Positions 15,198 through 23,117 of a stretch of DNA of 44,785 nucleotides are shown here, in pieces. The notes under the pieces were generated by a model. That model was not told the origin of the DNA, made no database searches, and saw nothing but the letters and a program-made list of their open reading frames with translations. The stretch spans positions 1 through 44,785 of the forward strand of contig JAIEQM010000073.1 of the NCBI GenBank assembly GCA_019747705.1, written 5' to 3'. Positions within the stretch are counted from its first letter, which is position 1, and each line of letters begins with the position of its first letter. The position numbers and the translations under genes are program-made. The stretch is from Chitinophagaceae bacterium. Its GTDB lineage: Bacteria; Bacteroidota; Bacteroidia; Chitinophagales; Chitinophagaceae.

Positions 15198-15425
15198 ATG
15201 GCTTCGCCATCATCATTACATAAGAATGAGCCATCATTACTATCACAAATAGTTGGAATAAGTGAGCAACTGAGTGCCGATGATTTAAAAAAATTGCTCA
15301 CACAGGCAAAGCGTTTATTTGCTGTAAAAAAAGCAAAGGAACTGGAAGCCCGGCTTCCAAACGGCACGGGTATGACAGAACAGGAAATTGATGCATACCT
15401 GAAAGATTTGGAGAATGACCATTAA
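15198..15425 (+). CDS. probable antitoxin of a PIN-domain pair
   Basis: A 75-residue, mostly helical, charged protein (SEQLSADDLKKLLTQAKRLFAVKKAKELEARL, then MTEQEIDAYLKDLEN). It has no recognised DNA-binding fold. Its size, acidic C-terminus and 11-base overlap with the PIN-domain gene are typical of a type II antitoxin. The role is inferred from context only. Confidence 0.65.
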   Translation: MASPSSLHKNEPSLLSQIVGISEQLSADDLKKLLTQAKRLFAVKKAKELEARLPNGTGMTEQEIDAYLKDLENDH

Positions 15426-15873
15426 TACACGCTACCTGTTTTTGGATGCCAATGTTTTTAACAGGTATATCCTGCAGGGAAAATTATCATCCCTGCTCGA
15501 AAAAATCAGCATCCACTTTCCCGATATTGAACTCATCACCTGTACTGAATTGTTTCATGAAATTGCTGATACCTGCACAAGAGAACGTCCTTTAAACGCA
15601 GCAAAAGCAAAAGGCATTCACAACTATGAAGAACTGATTGCCACACAAATTGAGGTGCTTAAATTTTTCTCCGATATATACATCAATTCCGCAATCGCCA
15701 TTCAGGAAGAGCAACCCCTTGCCGACCCGAAGGACTGGTATATCTATAACCTGGGCAAGCAATACAATGTAACCATCATAAGCGGAGACAGGCACATCAG
15801 GGAAATCAGGGAAAAACCATTTCCATTTATTGATGCTGATGATTTTTTAAGCTTCATCAGAGAGACATCATAA
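15415..15873 (+). CDS. PIN-domain ribonuclease toxin
   Basis: A 152-residue PIN-fold protein. The acidic residues expected at the metal site are visible: Asp10 or its neighbour in FLDANVF, Glu in TCTELFHE, Asp in DPKDWYIYNLG and Asp in ISGDRHI. This arrangement fits VapC-like RNases that cut tRNA or rRNA. The start overlaps the small upstream gene by 11 bases, supporting a toxin-antitoxin operon. The DANVFNRYILQ start and length fit the COG1569-like PIN group better than classical VapC. Confidence 0.78.
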   Translation: MTINTRYLFLDANVFNRYILQGKLSSLLEKISIHFPDIELITCTELFHEIADTCTRERPLNAAKAKGIHNYEELIATQIEVLKFFSDIYINSAIAIQEEQPLADPKDWYIYNLGKQYNVTIISGDRHIREIREKPFPFIDADDFLSFIRETS

Positions 15874-15974
15874 CCCCTGTCCCTGCTTTATTCTTTTGCT
15901 TGGATAACCACGTTGCAGGAAAAAATCTTCCCTTCTTTTATTCAAACCAAAGCCCTTAAATTTGCCCGAAGGTT

Positions 15975-16562
15975 ATGAAGAAAATCGAACTCGAAATAAT
16001 TGCTCTCTCTCACAGCATCACCCAAACACACAGCTATGCCGTGGTGCTGGGCGAAATCAATGGCCTCCGCCGTTTGCCCATTGTAATTGGTGGTTTTGAA
16101 GCACAGGCTATTGCGGTGGCGCTGGAGCGCATGCAACCCAGCCGCCCGCTCACACATGACCTTATGAAAAATTTTATGCTGGCGTTTAATGTGGACCTGC
16201 ATGAAATTGTGATCAACGATTTACAGGAAGGCATTTTCTATTCCAAGCTGCTTTGTTCTACAGATAATGATACCGTTGAAATTGACAGCCGCACCAGCGA
16301 TGCACTGGCACTGGCCGTTCGTTTTGGCTGCCCCATTTATACCTATGAACATATTTTGGAAAGCGCCGGTATTTTAATGGAAGATGAGGAAGAAAAGAAA
16401 AAGAAAGAAGAAGTAACGGTAAGCAGCGGCACTGATGATAAAAACGACCTCAAACAAATGAGCCTTGAAGAGTTACAACACCTGCTCAATGATGTACTGG
16501 AACAGGAAGATTATATCCGTGCCATTGCCATAAGAGATGAAATCAGTCAGCGCAAAAAATAG
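15975..16562 (+). CDS. bifunctional nuclease (DUF151) with C-terminal UVR motif
   Basis: A 195-residue protein. Residues 1-135 form the BFN/DUF151 domain (RRLPIVIGGFEAQAIAVALE, RPLTHDLM, DSRTSDALALAVRFGCPIY), known from plant and bacterial proteins with RNase and DNase activity. A charged linker EDEEEKKKKEE follows. Residues 155-193 (MSLEELQHLLNDVLEQEDYIRAIAIRDEI) resemble the UvrB/UvrC interaction motif, suggesting contact with the nucleotide-excision machinery or similar partners. This fusion is common in Bacteroidota. The cellular role is unknown. Confidence 0.85.
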   Translation: MKKIELEIIALSHSITQTHSYAVVLGEINGLRRLPIVIGGFEAQAIAVALERMQPSRPLTHDLMKNFMLAFNVDLHEIVINDLQEGIFYSKLLCSTDNDTVEIDSRTSDALALAVRFGCPIYTYEHILESAGILMEDEEEKKKKEEVTVSSGTDDKNDLKQMSLEELQHLLNDVLEQEDYIRAIAIRDEISQRKK

Positions 16563-16568
16563 TTTTTT

Positions 16569-16660
16569 TAATGGATAATTGAATAATGCATAATTGATAA
16601 TTGTTTTATACAGACTGTCTTCATTTCATTATCCATTCTCAACTATACAATTATCAATTA
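16569..16660. repeat. self-complementary AT-rich repeat
   Basis: TAATGGATAATTGAATAATG and related units are followed by TTATCCATTCTCAAC and CAATTATCAATTA. The halves are inverted relatives, so the tract can fold on itself. It fills the gap before ispE and shares units with the tracts around the four-helix-bundle gene. Confidence 0.6.
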
Positions 16661-16664
16661 ATTC

Positions 16665-17546
16665 ATGATTTCCTTTCCCAACTGTAAAATCAATCTCGGC
16701 TTACAGATTCTCAACAAACGGGAAGATGGTTATCATAACCTGGCAACGGTGTTTTATCCTGTGCAGTGGAGAGATGTGGTGGAAGTGATTAGAAGAGATG
16801 ACGGACGACAGACCACAGACCACAGTGGCACTTCCAACTTAGAACTTACAACTAAAAACTCAGAACTTGTTTTCACAAGCTCCGGATTAGAAATAGCCGG
16901 CCCTGCTGAGAGCAACCTTTGCATCAAAGCATATCACTTATTAAAAAAAGATTTCCCTTCTCTCCCACCCGTTCAAATGCATTTGCATAAAACTATTCCT
17001 ATGGGTGCAGGCCTGGGCGGCGGCAGTGCAGATGGTGCGTTTACATTAAAACTGCTGAATGATAAATTTCAGTTGGGCTTAACGCAGGAGCAGTTGATTG
17101 ATTATGCATTGCAGTTGGGGAGTGATTGTCCGTTTTTTATTGTAAACAAACCTTGTTATGCCACAGGCAGAGGAGAAATTTTAGAAGAAGTTGCGTTGGA
17201 TTTAAGCGCTTATCAGTTTGTACTGGTGAACCCTGGTATTCATATAAATACAGGCTGGGCATTTGAGCAGTTGCAGTTACAGGGTTCAGGTCGCTCGGAG
17301 CGCCCCGACCCAAAGAACATTGTTCAACAACCCATCCACACCTGGAAAGAACAACTCATCAATGATTTTGAAGAACCCGTTTGCAAAGCCCATCCGCAAA
17401 TTGCAGCAATCAAACAGCAACTTTATGATACAGGCGCCTTATATGCAAGTATAACGGGAAGCGGCAGTACGGTGTTTGGGGTGTTTGAGAAAGGTAAACA
17501 AGTAAGAATTGATTTTAGTAAAGAATATTTAGTGAAGAATGTTTGA
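16665..17546 (+). CDS. ispE: 4-diphosphocytidyl-2-C-methyl-D-erythritol kinase IspE
   Basis: A 293-residue GHMP kinase of the MEP isoprenoid pathway. Lys8 and Asn10 (NCKINLGL) and Asp154 (GSDCPFF) are the expected active-site residues. The ATP loop is PMGAGLGGGSADGAF at 112-126, and ITGSGSTVFGVF is near the end. Residues about 43-68 (nucleotides 16791-16868) are an extra low-complexity segment of the type RQTTDHSGTSNLELTTKNSEL that homologues lack; its DNA looks like repeated intergenic text. A second short oddity, GRSERPDP, is encoded by a palindromic GC-rich stretch near 17289. Both are in frame, and the essential motifs are intact. Confidence 0.93.
   Translation: MISFPNCKINLGLQILNKREDGYHNLATVFYPVQWRDVVEVIRRDDGRQTTDHSGTSNLELTTKNSELVFTSSGLEIAGPAESNLCIKAYHLLKKDFPSLPPVQMHLHKTIPMGAGLGGGSADGAFTLKLLNDKFQLGLTQEQLIDYALQLGSDCPFFIVNKPCYATGRGEILEEVALDLSAYQFVLVNPGIHINTGWAFEQLQLQGSGRSERPDPKNIVQQPIHTWKEQLINDFEEPVCKAHPQIAAIKQQLYDTGALYASITGSGSTVFGVFEKGKQVRIDFSKEYLVKNV
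16791..16868. repeat. in-frame repeat-like insertion within ispE
   Basis: The DNA consists of short iterated words: GACGGACGACAGACCACAGACCACAG-like units, then CTTCCAACTTAGAACTTACAACT-like units. It encodes residues that interrupt the otherwise normal IspE N-terminal domain. The style matches intergenic tracts at 9184-9245 and 14695-14766. Confidence 0.5.
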
Positions 17547-18360
17547 AAAAACAAATAGCTGGGCTTCGCTTTTATATAAATGCCTGTTGCAAATCAATAT
17601 CAAATTATAGAAGAAGTTGTGTAAATCAGACTGTTAGCTGAAACGGATTGGCGATCTTGTTACTATTCAAAGGGCTTGCGGTATATAATGTGTGGAAACA
17701 AATTCACGTACTAACAAAGGGGAGCTAACAGTTGGGCTGAACGTTATAAAATATCTCATATACAGCAATATTTAACAGTTGGAGGCGATGCTTCTGACGA
17801 TAACCCAAAAGCATGAAACTTCCATTTCAAACAGTAAAAACTTTTACCACGACACGACCAGTAAATGAAGTGATGAATTTTGTAGATGAGCTTCTAAACG
17901 GCAGAAGCAAATTCCTCTTTATTTCATCAAGTAATGTTAAAGGAAACGACCCTTTAACCGCTCAATCATGAATAAAGACTGCTCTGTAGTGTCTGAGGTT
18001 TTGTGGTTCAGTGCAGGACTATACATCTATACATTGCTGATATTTGTACGCTGTTGATGGTTTGAGTTGGTAACTTTCTCCACAACACCTTCTGCTATAG
18101 CTCAAAAGACTCAGTTACCTGATATATCACCCTGTGAACTACTTCTATTCATTACATAGTGGCGAAGGAATGCTTAACCCTTATTTTTTTGCATTTCAAA
18201 AAAACGTCTGCTTTAATCTTTCTCATATTTTTATCATTCCCATTTGGGGCACCAGAAAATTTGGCGGCATCGAACTCATTTGTTGGTTTTTTGCCGGGTA
18301 GTTTTTTAAAACCGGCGCTTTGTTTTTTGATGATGTATTATGTGGTGATGAGTATATAAT
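17547..18360. other. gene-poor gap with inverted repeat and short ORFs
   Basis: No convincing gene is visible in these 814 bases. ACTGTTAGCT (17630-17639) and AGCTAACAGT (17723-17732) form a 10-base inverted repeat, and AACAGTTGG recurs at 17728 and 17773. A 52-codon frame at 17813-17971 (MKLPFQTVKTFTTTRP...) reads like the beginning of a longer protein but stops early; it could be a gene remnant. A 66-codon frame at 18159-18359 has a non-ATG start and low-complexity hydrophobic content. The region looks like decayed DNA. Confidence 0.5.
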
Positions 18361-18843
18361 TCATGTTATTTTAAACGTAAAATACTTCTGCGAAAAATAA
18401 CTGAAGGCAACCACAATAACAGTTGTAAGAATTTTAGAAAGCACGGCATACATACCAAAGGTTTCAACAAATATTTTCAGAAAGAAATAATTGAGCAGGA
18501 TAGCGCCAAACACCACCACCATGTACTTGGGTAACTGTTCTCTCTTGCGAACAGCGCTTCCTTCAAACACCACATAGCGGCTCAGAAAAAAACCAACGGG
18601 AAATGTAACAACAAAAGACATTAAGAATGCAGCAATATGCGGACTCAGTGTAAACCAGGGTGTTGCCAGCATTTCTTTATGAAGTATAAACCGGTAACTG
18701 ATAAAAAACAAACTGATATCCAGCACCGTATTGCCTCCGCCACATGCAGCATAACGAAACGTTTGCAAGGGCATTAGCTTTTTGAATGGCGGGAAAAACC
18801 AGTCAATAACAGAATGAATAAAGGTTACAATACCGTTGATCAT
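18361..18843 (-). CDS. GtrA-family membrane protein
   Basis: A 160-residue protein with four membrane segments. The GtrA pattern is visible: FRYAACGGGNTVLDISLFFISYRF at 28-51, then PHIAAFLMSFVVTFPVGFFLSRYVVF and the closing FSYFSQKYFTF. Family members are thought to flip undecaprenyl-phosphate sugars or support cell-surface polysaccharide synthesis. No glycosyltransferase is next to it, so the substrate is unknown. It is followed by an M14 peptidase gene on the same strand, 100 bases upstream in transcription order. Confidence 0.85.
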   Translation of the reverse strand: MINGIVTFIHSVIDWFFPPFKKLMPLQTFRYAACGGGNTVLDISLFFISYRFILHKEMLATPWFTLSPHIAAFLMSFVVTFPVGFFLSRYVVFEGSAVRKREQLPKYMVVVFGAILLNYFFLKIFVETFGMYAVLSKILTTVIVVAFSYFSQKYFTFKIT

Positions 18844-18943
18844 AAAAGCACTAAAGATAAAGTTTTGTTGTCATCCTGAACGCAGTGAAGGATCTGTCAA
18901 ACCATTGTACTTAGCCTGATTAACTTTCCTGCTTGGAATAACA

Positions 18944-21472
18944 TCAAAAAAACACTCCATTCAAAAACAACTTGCTTGTTCCAAACCAGAATGCACGGAA
19001 GTTCATATTATCACTATAGGTAATAACTTTCCCCCTTCCCGCATTTTCAATATTCACCACCGCACTGCCTTTTAATTTATCCCTGTACTCACGGTAGAGG
19101 TAGCCGCTTTGCAACGGACTGTCCGTAAGCAACACCGGCGAATCATAGGGATTATTATTCTGATCCATAAACAAAGTATTGGCTTTAAAAATACTCATCG
19201 TCTTTGTTCGGTATCCATAACACAAAGGATGTGTATTATCAATCTTTGCCTCAAAAATAGAACCCGGCATTTCTTTGGCCCTTGTTTCATCGCTTCTTAA
19301 ATAATAAGGAACCACAGCCGTGCTGTCAGTTTTACTTTCATCACTCCGGTAAATGGTTTTGGTAATACCGGCAGTTGCTAAAAATTTTCCTGCACCTTCA
19401 AATGCCAGAACAGTTCCGCCATTGGCAATCCATACACGGAGTTTCTCCTGAGCATTTTTATCCATATTGTTATAACCACCTTCGGGCATAATGATGATAT
19501 TGTAACCATTAATGCTTACGTTATTAAAACGTTCCGCTTCAACAATGGTGGCCGGTATCTTCATCCGCTGATCCAGCATATGCCATATTTCACCGGCATC
19601 ATTGCTGCTGGTGCCATTACCACCAAGCAACAAAATTCTTGGTGTGCGGTTATTAATTAAACTGCCGCTTCCCAAATCAATACCACTCACACTTAAACCA
19701 CTGTTGAGTCCATATACATTTACACCTGTACCTGCAATACTTGCATCTATCAGCTTCATCAATTCGTTGGCACTACGGCTTTGAATTTTTACGGGTATTA
19801 CAATGGTCCCATAATTAAATTTCTTATTTCCATTTGTTGTAGCACTTTCAAATAACTGTGAAGCTACTTTTGTAATCACCCCTTTACTTTGCAATGCATA
19901 TAAAACTCTGGGTGCATAAAAATCATCCCATTCAAAAGCATAAGCATAATTACTGTTGCCAATAATTTTACCGGATGGCTTCTTTACTTCATCTACTGCA
20001 TTACCCAGGGCAGGCAGCACTTTTAACTCAGCAGATGGTATTCCCATCGCCAAAGGAAATGTCCAGCTGGTGATATCATAAAACAAACTGTCTTCGTAAT
20101 TCAGCGTTTTTTCAAAAATGGTTTTTACCAGTTTAAATTGCTGCTGTGCGGTGGGCACAATCCAACTACTGCCTGCTGCAAATGTTTTACCGTCTGCATC
20201 CATGTTTTGTTTGTTCTCATATACTTCAATTTTATGACGCCTCATCATTTCAACAAACAACGCATTGCGGCTTTGATCATACGCATCTCCAAATACATAT
20301 GCTTTTACAGGAAATGCCGCAGCTTCTGTTTTTACATTGTTATAAAACTCACGCTGGTAGTTTAATAAATCTTTGCGAAGAATTCTTCCTGCTTCCAATG
20401 TTGACAAAGCTGTTGTGAATTGATTCCGGATAGTAAACGGAAATGTAAGTATGCCGTTTTCTGTTTGCTGTGCATGACCACGGCTGCTGGCCTGTTCAAA
20501 CAAAATACCCACACTGCCATGTATATCAGGAAACGTACTGCCTTTTCCATAATAAAAATCATCATACCCTTCTTTGGTAAAATACATAGAGCCGATACTG
20601 TCTAAATATTTTGCATGGTACTTTGCAATTTCACCTGTGAGCTGTTGGTTTTTCTTTGGTGTGTTTGGATTCACACGGCTGAGCACACCGGGTTGAAAAA
20701 AGAAAGTGGCATTGCTGCCCATTTCATGATGATCGGTTAAGATGTTGGGCCGCCAGTCATGAAAAATTTTCAAACGGTTCTGGCTTTCGGGTTGTTGTGC
20801 AGGCAACCAGTCACGGTTGAGATCAAACAAATAATGATTGGTTCTTCCGCCGGGCCAGGGTTCATTTAATTCACGGTTGTTTACATCTGTAATTTGTACA
20901 GCGCTTTTATTGGTATTTACCCAATTGGCAAAACGGTTCAACCCATCAGGATTAAAAGAAGGATCAAGAATAATAACCGTATTGCTTAACAGTTCATCAA
21001 TGGCTGCTCCCTGTGCTGCTGCTAAATAATAAGCCAGCAGCAAACTCATATTGGCGCCGCTGGGTTCATTACCATGAATGCTGCAACCAATCCACACCAC
21101 CAATGGCATATCAGCAGTATTTAACGAAGCGCTTTGCTCTGCATTGGACAATTGCAAATGTTGTTTTCTTATTTCTTCAAGCCTTGCATGATTGGCGGGC
21201 GATGTAATGAACAATGCCAATTGCTGACGGCCTTCATGCGTGGTGCCGGTAACTACTGCACTCACACGGTCGCTTGCAGCATCAATGGTTTTCATGTATT
21301 GTACCAGGCGGTCATGTGTAACATGCCACTCTCCCACTTCGTGCCCGATGATTTGTTTGGGCGTGGGAATATTTTGATTGTAAGTAACAGATGCGGGCAG
21401 GCAGTAAGATAATTGCTGTGCATTGGCAATAAAAGAAATGCAGAGCAGTACAGCAAAAAGCAATCTTCGCAT
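18944..21472 (-). CDS. secreted M14-family zinc carboxypeptidase-like protein
   Basis: An 842-residue protein with a signal peptide (to about NAQQ, residue 20). The N-terminal peptidase domain shows the zinc motif HGNEPSGAN with His133 and Glu136, LDPSFNPDGLNRF, FDLNRDWLPAQQPES and the second zinc His in LTDHHEMGS (248). The C-terminal part from about 560 has a class I glutamine-amidotransferase-like pattern (RILLLGGNGTSSNDAGEIW, IIMPEGGYNNM, GGTVLAFEGAGKFL), with no clear active-site Cys. Proteins of this layout are common in Bacteroidota and act on peptides in the periplasm; the exact substrate is unknown. Confidence 0.87.
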   Translation of the reverse strand: MRRLLFAVLLCISFIANAQQLSYCLPASVTYNQNIPTPKQIIGHEVGEWHVTHDRLVQYMKTIDAASDRVSAVVTGTTHEGRQQLALFITSPANHARLEEIRKQHLQLSNAEQSASLNTADMPLVVWIGCSIHGNEPSGANMSLLLAYYLAAAQGAAIDELLSNTVIILDPSFNPDGLNRFANWVNTNKSAVQITDVNNRELNEPWPGGRTNHYLFDLNRDWLPAQQPESQNRLKIFHDWRPNILTDHHEMGSNATFFFQPGVLSRVNPNTPKKNQQLTGEIAKYHAKYLDSIGSMYFTKEGYDDFYYGKGSTFPDIHGSVGILFEQASSRGHAQQTENGILTFPFTIRNQFTTALSTLEAGRILRKDLLNYQREFYNNVKTEAAAFPVKAYVFGDAYDQSRNALFVEMMRRHKIEVYENKQNMDADGKTFAAGSSWIVPTAQQQFKLVKTIFEKTLNYEDSLFYDITSWTFPLAMGIPSAELKVLPALGNAVDEVKKPSGKIIGNSNYAYAFEWDDFYAPRVLYALQSKGVITKVASQLFESATTNGNKKFNYGTIVIPVKIQSRSANELMKLIDASIAGTGVNVYGLNSGLSVSGIDLGSGSLINNRTPRILLLGGNGTSSNDAGEIWHMLDQRMKIPATIVEAERFNNVSINGYNIIIMPEGGYNNMDKNAQEKLRVWIANGGTVLAFEGAGKFLATAGITKTIYRSDESKTDSTAVVPYYLRSDETRAKEMPGSIFEAKIDNTHPLCYGYRTKTMSIFKANTLFMDQNNNPYDSPVLLTDSPLQSGYLYREYRDKLKGSAVVNIENAGRGKVITYSDNMNFRAFWFGTSKLFLNGVFF

Positions 21473-21558
21473 AATGTTGATTTAAAGCCGAAAATAAGGA
21501 AGAATCAAATTCCTGCTGATTGAAAGTTTGCCACTCATCCATTTACTTAAAAATGTTG

Positions 21559-21590
21559 TTGAAAAGAAAGAACAACGAATCATAACTTTG
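21559..21590 (+). promoter_or_regulatory. promoter of the rhodanese-thioredoxin gene
   Basis: TTG at 21559-21561 and TAACTTTG at 21583-21590 are 21 bases apart, matching the Bacteroidota promoter. The predicted leader is very short, about 8 bases before ATG 21605. Confidence 0.55.
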
Positions 21591-21604
21591 CCAAAAATAA
21601 ACAT

Positions 21605-22300
21605 ATGCGCCCCTTACTGTTTTTATTCATCTTTTTTGCAGCAGGCTGCACCTCCTCAGCCCAAACTGCAACAGAAGTAAATGCTGCTATTTTTGAAAAA
21701 GATATAACAGCAAAAGCTGTTCAGTTACTGGATGTGCGTACAGCAGGTGAATATAGAAATGGTCATATCAAAGGCGCATTACAGGCCAACTGGAACAATG
21801 AGCAGGAGTTTAAAGAACGTACTGCAGCATTGGATAAAAACAACCCGGTGTATGTGTATTGCCTTAGCGGAGGCCGCAGCCAGGCAGCAGCAGCATGGTT
21901 GCGCAGCAATGGTTTTAAAAATGTGGTGGAACTGGAAGGAGGTTTCAGCAGTTGGAAACGAAACAATAAACCATTTGAAGGAATGCCTGATGAAAAACCT
22001 TTAACCATGCAGGAATATCAGCAGCATATAGCAGGCAAAGAATATGTGCTGGTTGATTTTGGCGCTGAGTGGTGCCCGCCCTGTAAAAAAATGGAACCGG
22101 TGATCAATGATTTCTTAGCCGCTCATAAAGAAATTTTCTTTTACCGCATTGATGGCGGTGTGCATACAAATTTGATGAAACAACTAAATGCAGAAGGTCT
22201 CCCCACTTTTCTGTTCCTGAAAAATGGCGTGGAGGTTTGGCGTTATAAAGGCATCCTTTCGCTCAGCGAACTGCAAGCCATGTGGCAGCAGAAAAAATAA
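21605..22300 (+). CDS. rhodanese-thioredoxin fusion lipoprotein
   Basis: A 231-residue lipoprotein; the lipobox is FAAGC with Cys15. Residues 25-115 form a rhodanese domain (LLDVRTAGEYRNGHIKGA) with active-site Cys86 in YCLSGGRSQAA. Residues 128-228 are a thioredoxin domain with WCPPC (Cys157, Cys160) and cis-Pro190 in GLPTF. It therefore sits on the periplasmic face and probably couples sulfane-sulfur handling to dithiol exchange or reduces protein disulfides. The electron donor (a DsbD-like protein) is not in the window. The following methyltransferase gene starts 50 bases later. Confidence 0.9.
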   Translation: MRPLLFLFIFFAAGCTSSAQTATEVNAAIFEKDITAKAVQLLDVRTAGEYRNGHIKGALQANWNNEQEFKERTAALDKNNPVYVYCLSGGRSQAAAAWLRSNGFKNVVELEGGFSSWKRNNKPFEGMPDEKPLTMQEYQQHIAGKEYVLVDFGAEWCPPCKKMEPVINDFLAAHKEIFFYRIDGGVHTNLMKQLNAEGLPTFLFLKNGVEVWRYKGILSLSELQAMWQQKK

Positions 22301-22350
22301 AGTGTACAACTTCACTTCTTCTCAATGTTTCCCGCAATTACATTTGCATT

Positions 22351-23112
22351 ATGGAAGAACAGGCTGCGGAAAAAAAATCATGGTACAGGGATTGGTTCAA
22401 CTCTCCTTATTATCACCTGCTGTATTTTAAGCGTGATGAAACAGAAGCAGCACAGTTTATTGATGCCTTACTTCAAAAATTAAATCCATCACTTCAAAGT
22501 AAAATGCTGGATGTTGCCTGCGGGCGTGGAAGACACAGCATCCATCTTGCTTCCAAAGGTTATTTTGTTACGGGTATTGACATCAGTTCTGAAAGTATTG
22601 ATGATGCATTGCAGTTTCAAAAAGAGAACCTGGAGTTTTTTGTGCATGACATGCGTTTGCCTTTTCGTATGAATTATTATGATTATGCATTTAACTTCTT
22701 TACCAGCTTTGGATATTTCCGCACCAGGCGGGAACATGATAACGCCATCCGCACCATTGCACAATCATTAAAAACCGGTGGCGTATTTGTGATTGATTAT
22801 CTCAACGCCCATTATGTGGAAACACATCTCACCTATAAAAGCGAAATTGAAAAAGAAGGGATCATCTTTGATATTACAAGATGGCTGGATGAAACTCATT
22901 TCTATAAAAAGATTGTGGTGGAAGATGAAGCCAATCTTGAAGAACCGCTGGTTTATACTGAAAAAGTAGCAAAGTTCTCCCTCGGCGATTTTAATGATAT
23001 GTTTGCCTTTAACGGTTTGCAGGTGCAGGAAGTATATGGCGATTACCAGTTTAATGCTTATGATGTGAAGAACTCCCCCCGCTTAATGATTGTGGCAAAG
23101 AAGATAAAATAA
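22351..23112 (+). CDS. class I SAM-dependent methyltransferase
   Basis: A 253-residue cytoplasmic enzyme. SAM-binding motif I is MLDVACGRGRHSIHLASKG (about 51-69), followed by FVTGIDIS (motif I-end Asp) and FNFFTSFGYF, as in the UbiE/Methyltransf_25 group. The substrate is not predictable. ATG 22351 is chosen because TACATTTG, a -7 type box at 22339-22346, lies just before it and the protein then starts with MEEQAAEKKSWYRDW, typical of relatives. It converges on the sulfatase gene. Confidence 0.87.
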   Translation: MEEQAAEKKSWYRDWFNSPYYHLLYFKRDETEAAQFIDALLQKLNPSLQSKMLDVACGRGRHSIHLASKGYFVTGIDISSESIDDALQFQKENLEFFVHDMRLPFRMNYYDYAFNFFTSFGYFRTRREHDNAIRTIAQSLKTGGVFVIDYLNAHYVETHLTYKSEIEKEGIIFDITRWLDETHFYKKIVVEDEANLEEPLVYTEKVAKFSLGDFNDMFAFNGLQVQEVYGDYQFNAYDVKNSPRLMIVAKKIK

Positions 23113-23117
23113 AAAAA

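Noticed and set aside
17630..17732. attC-like integron site suggested by GTTAGCT and AGCTAAC
   Set aside because: The core sites are in the wrong order for attC, and no integrase or cassette array is nearby.
18159..18359. 66-codon hydrophobic open frame
   Set aside because: Non-ATG start, low-complexity Phe/Leu content, no promoter and no recognisable protein feature.
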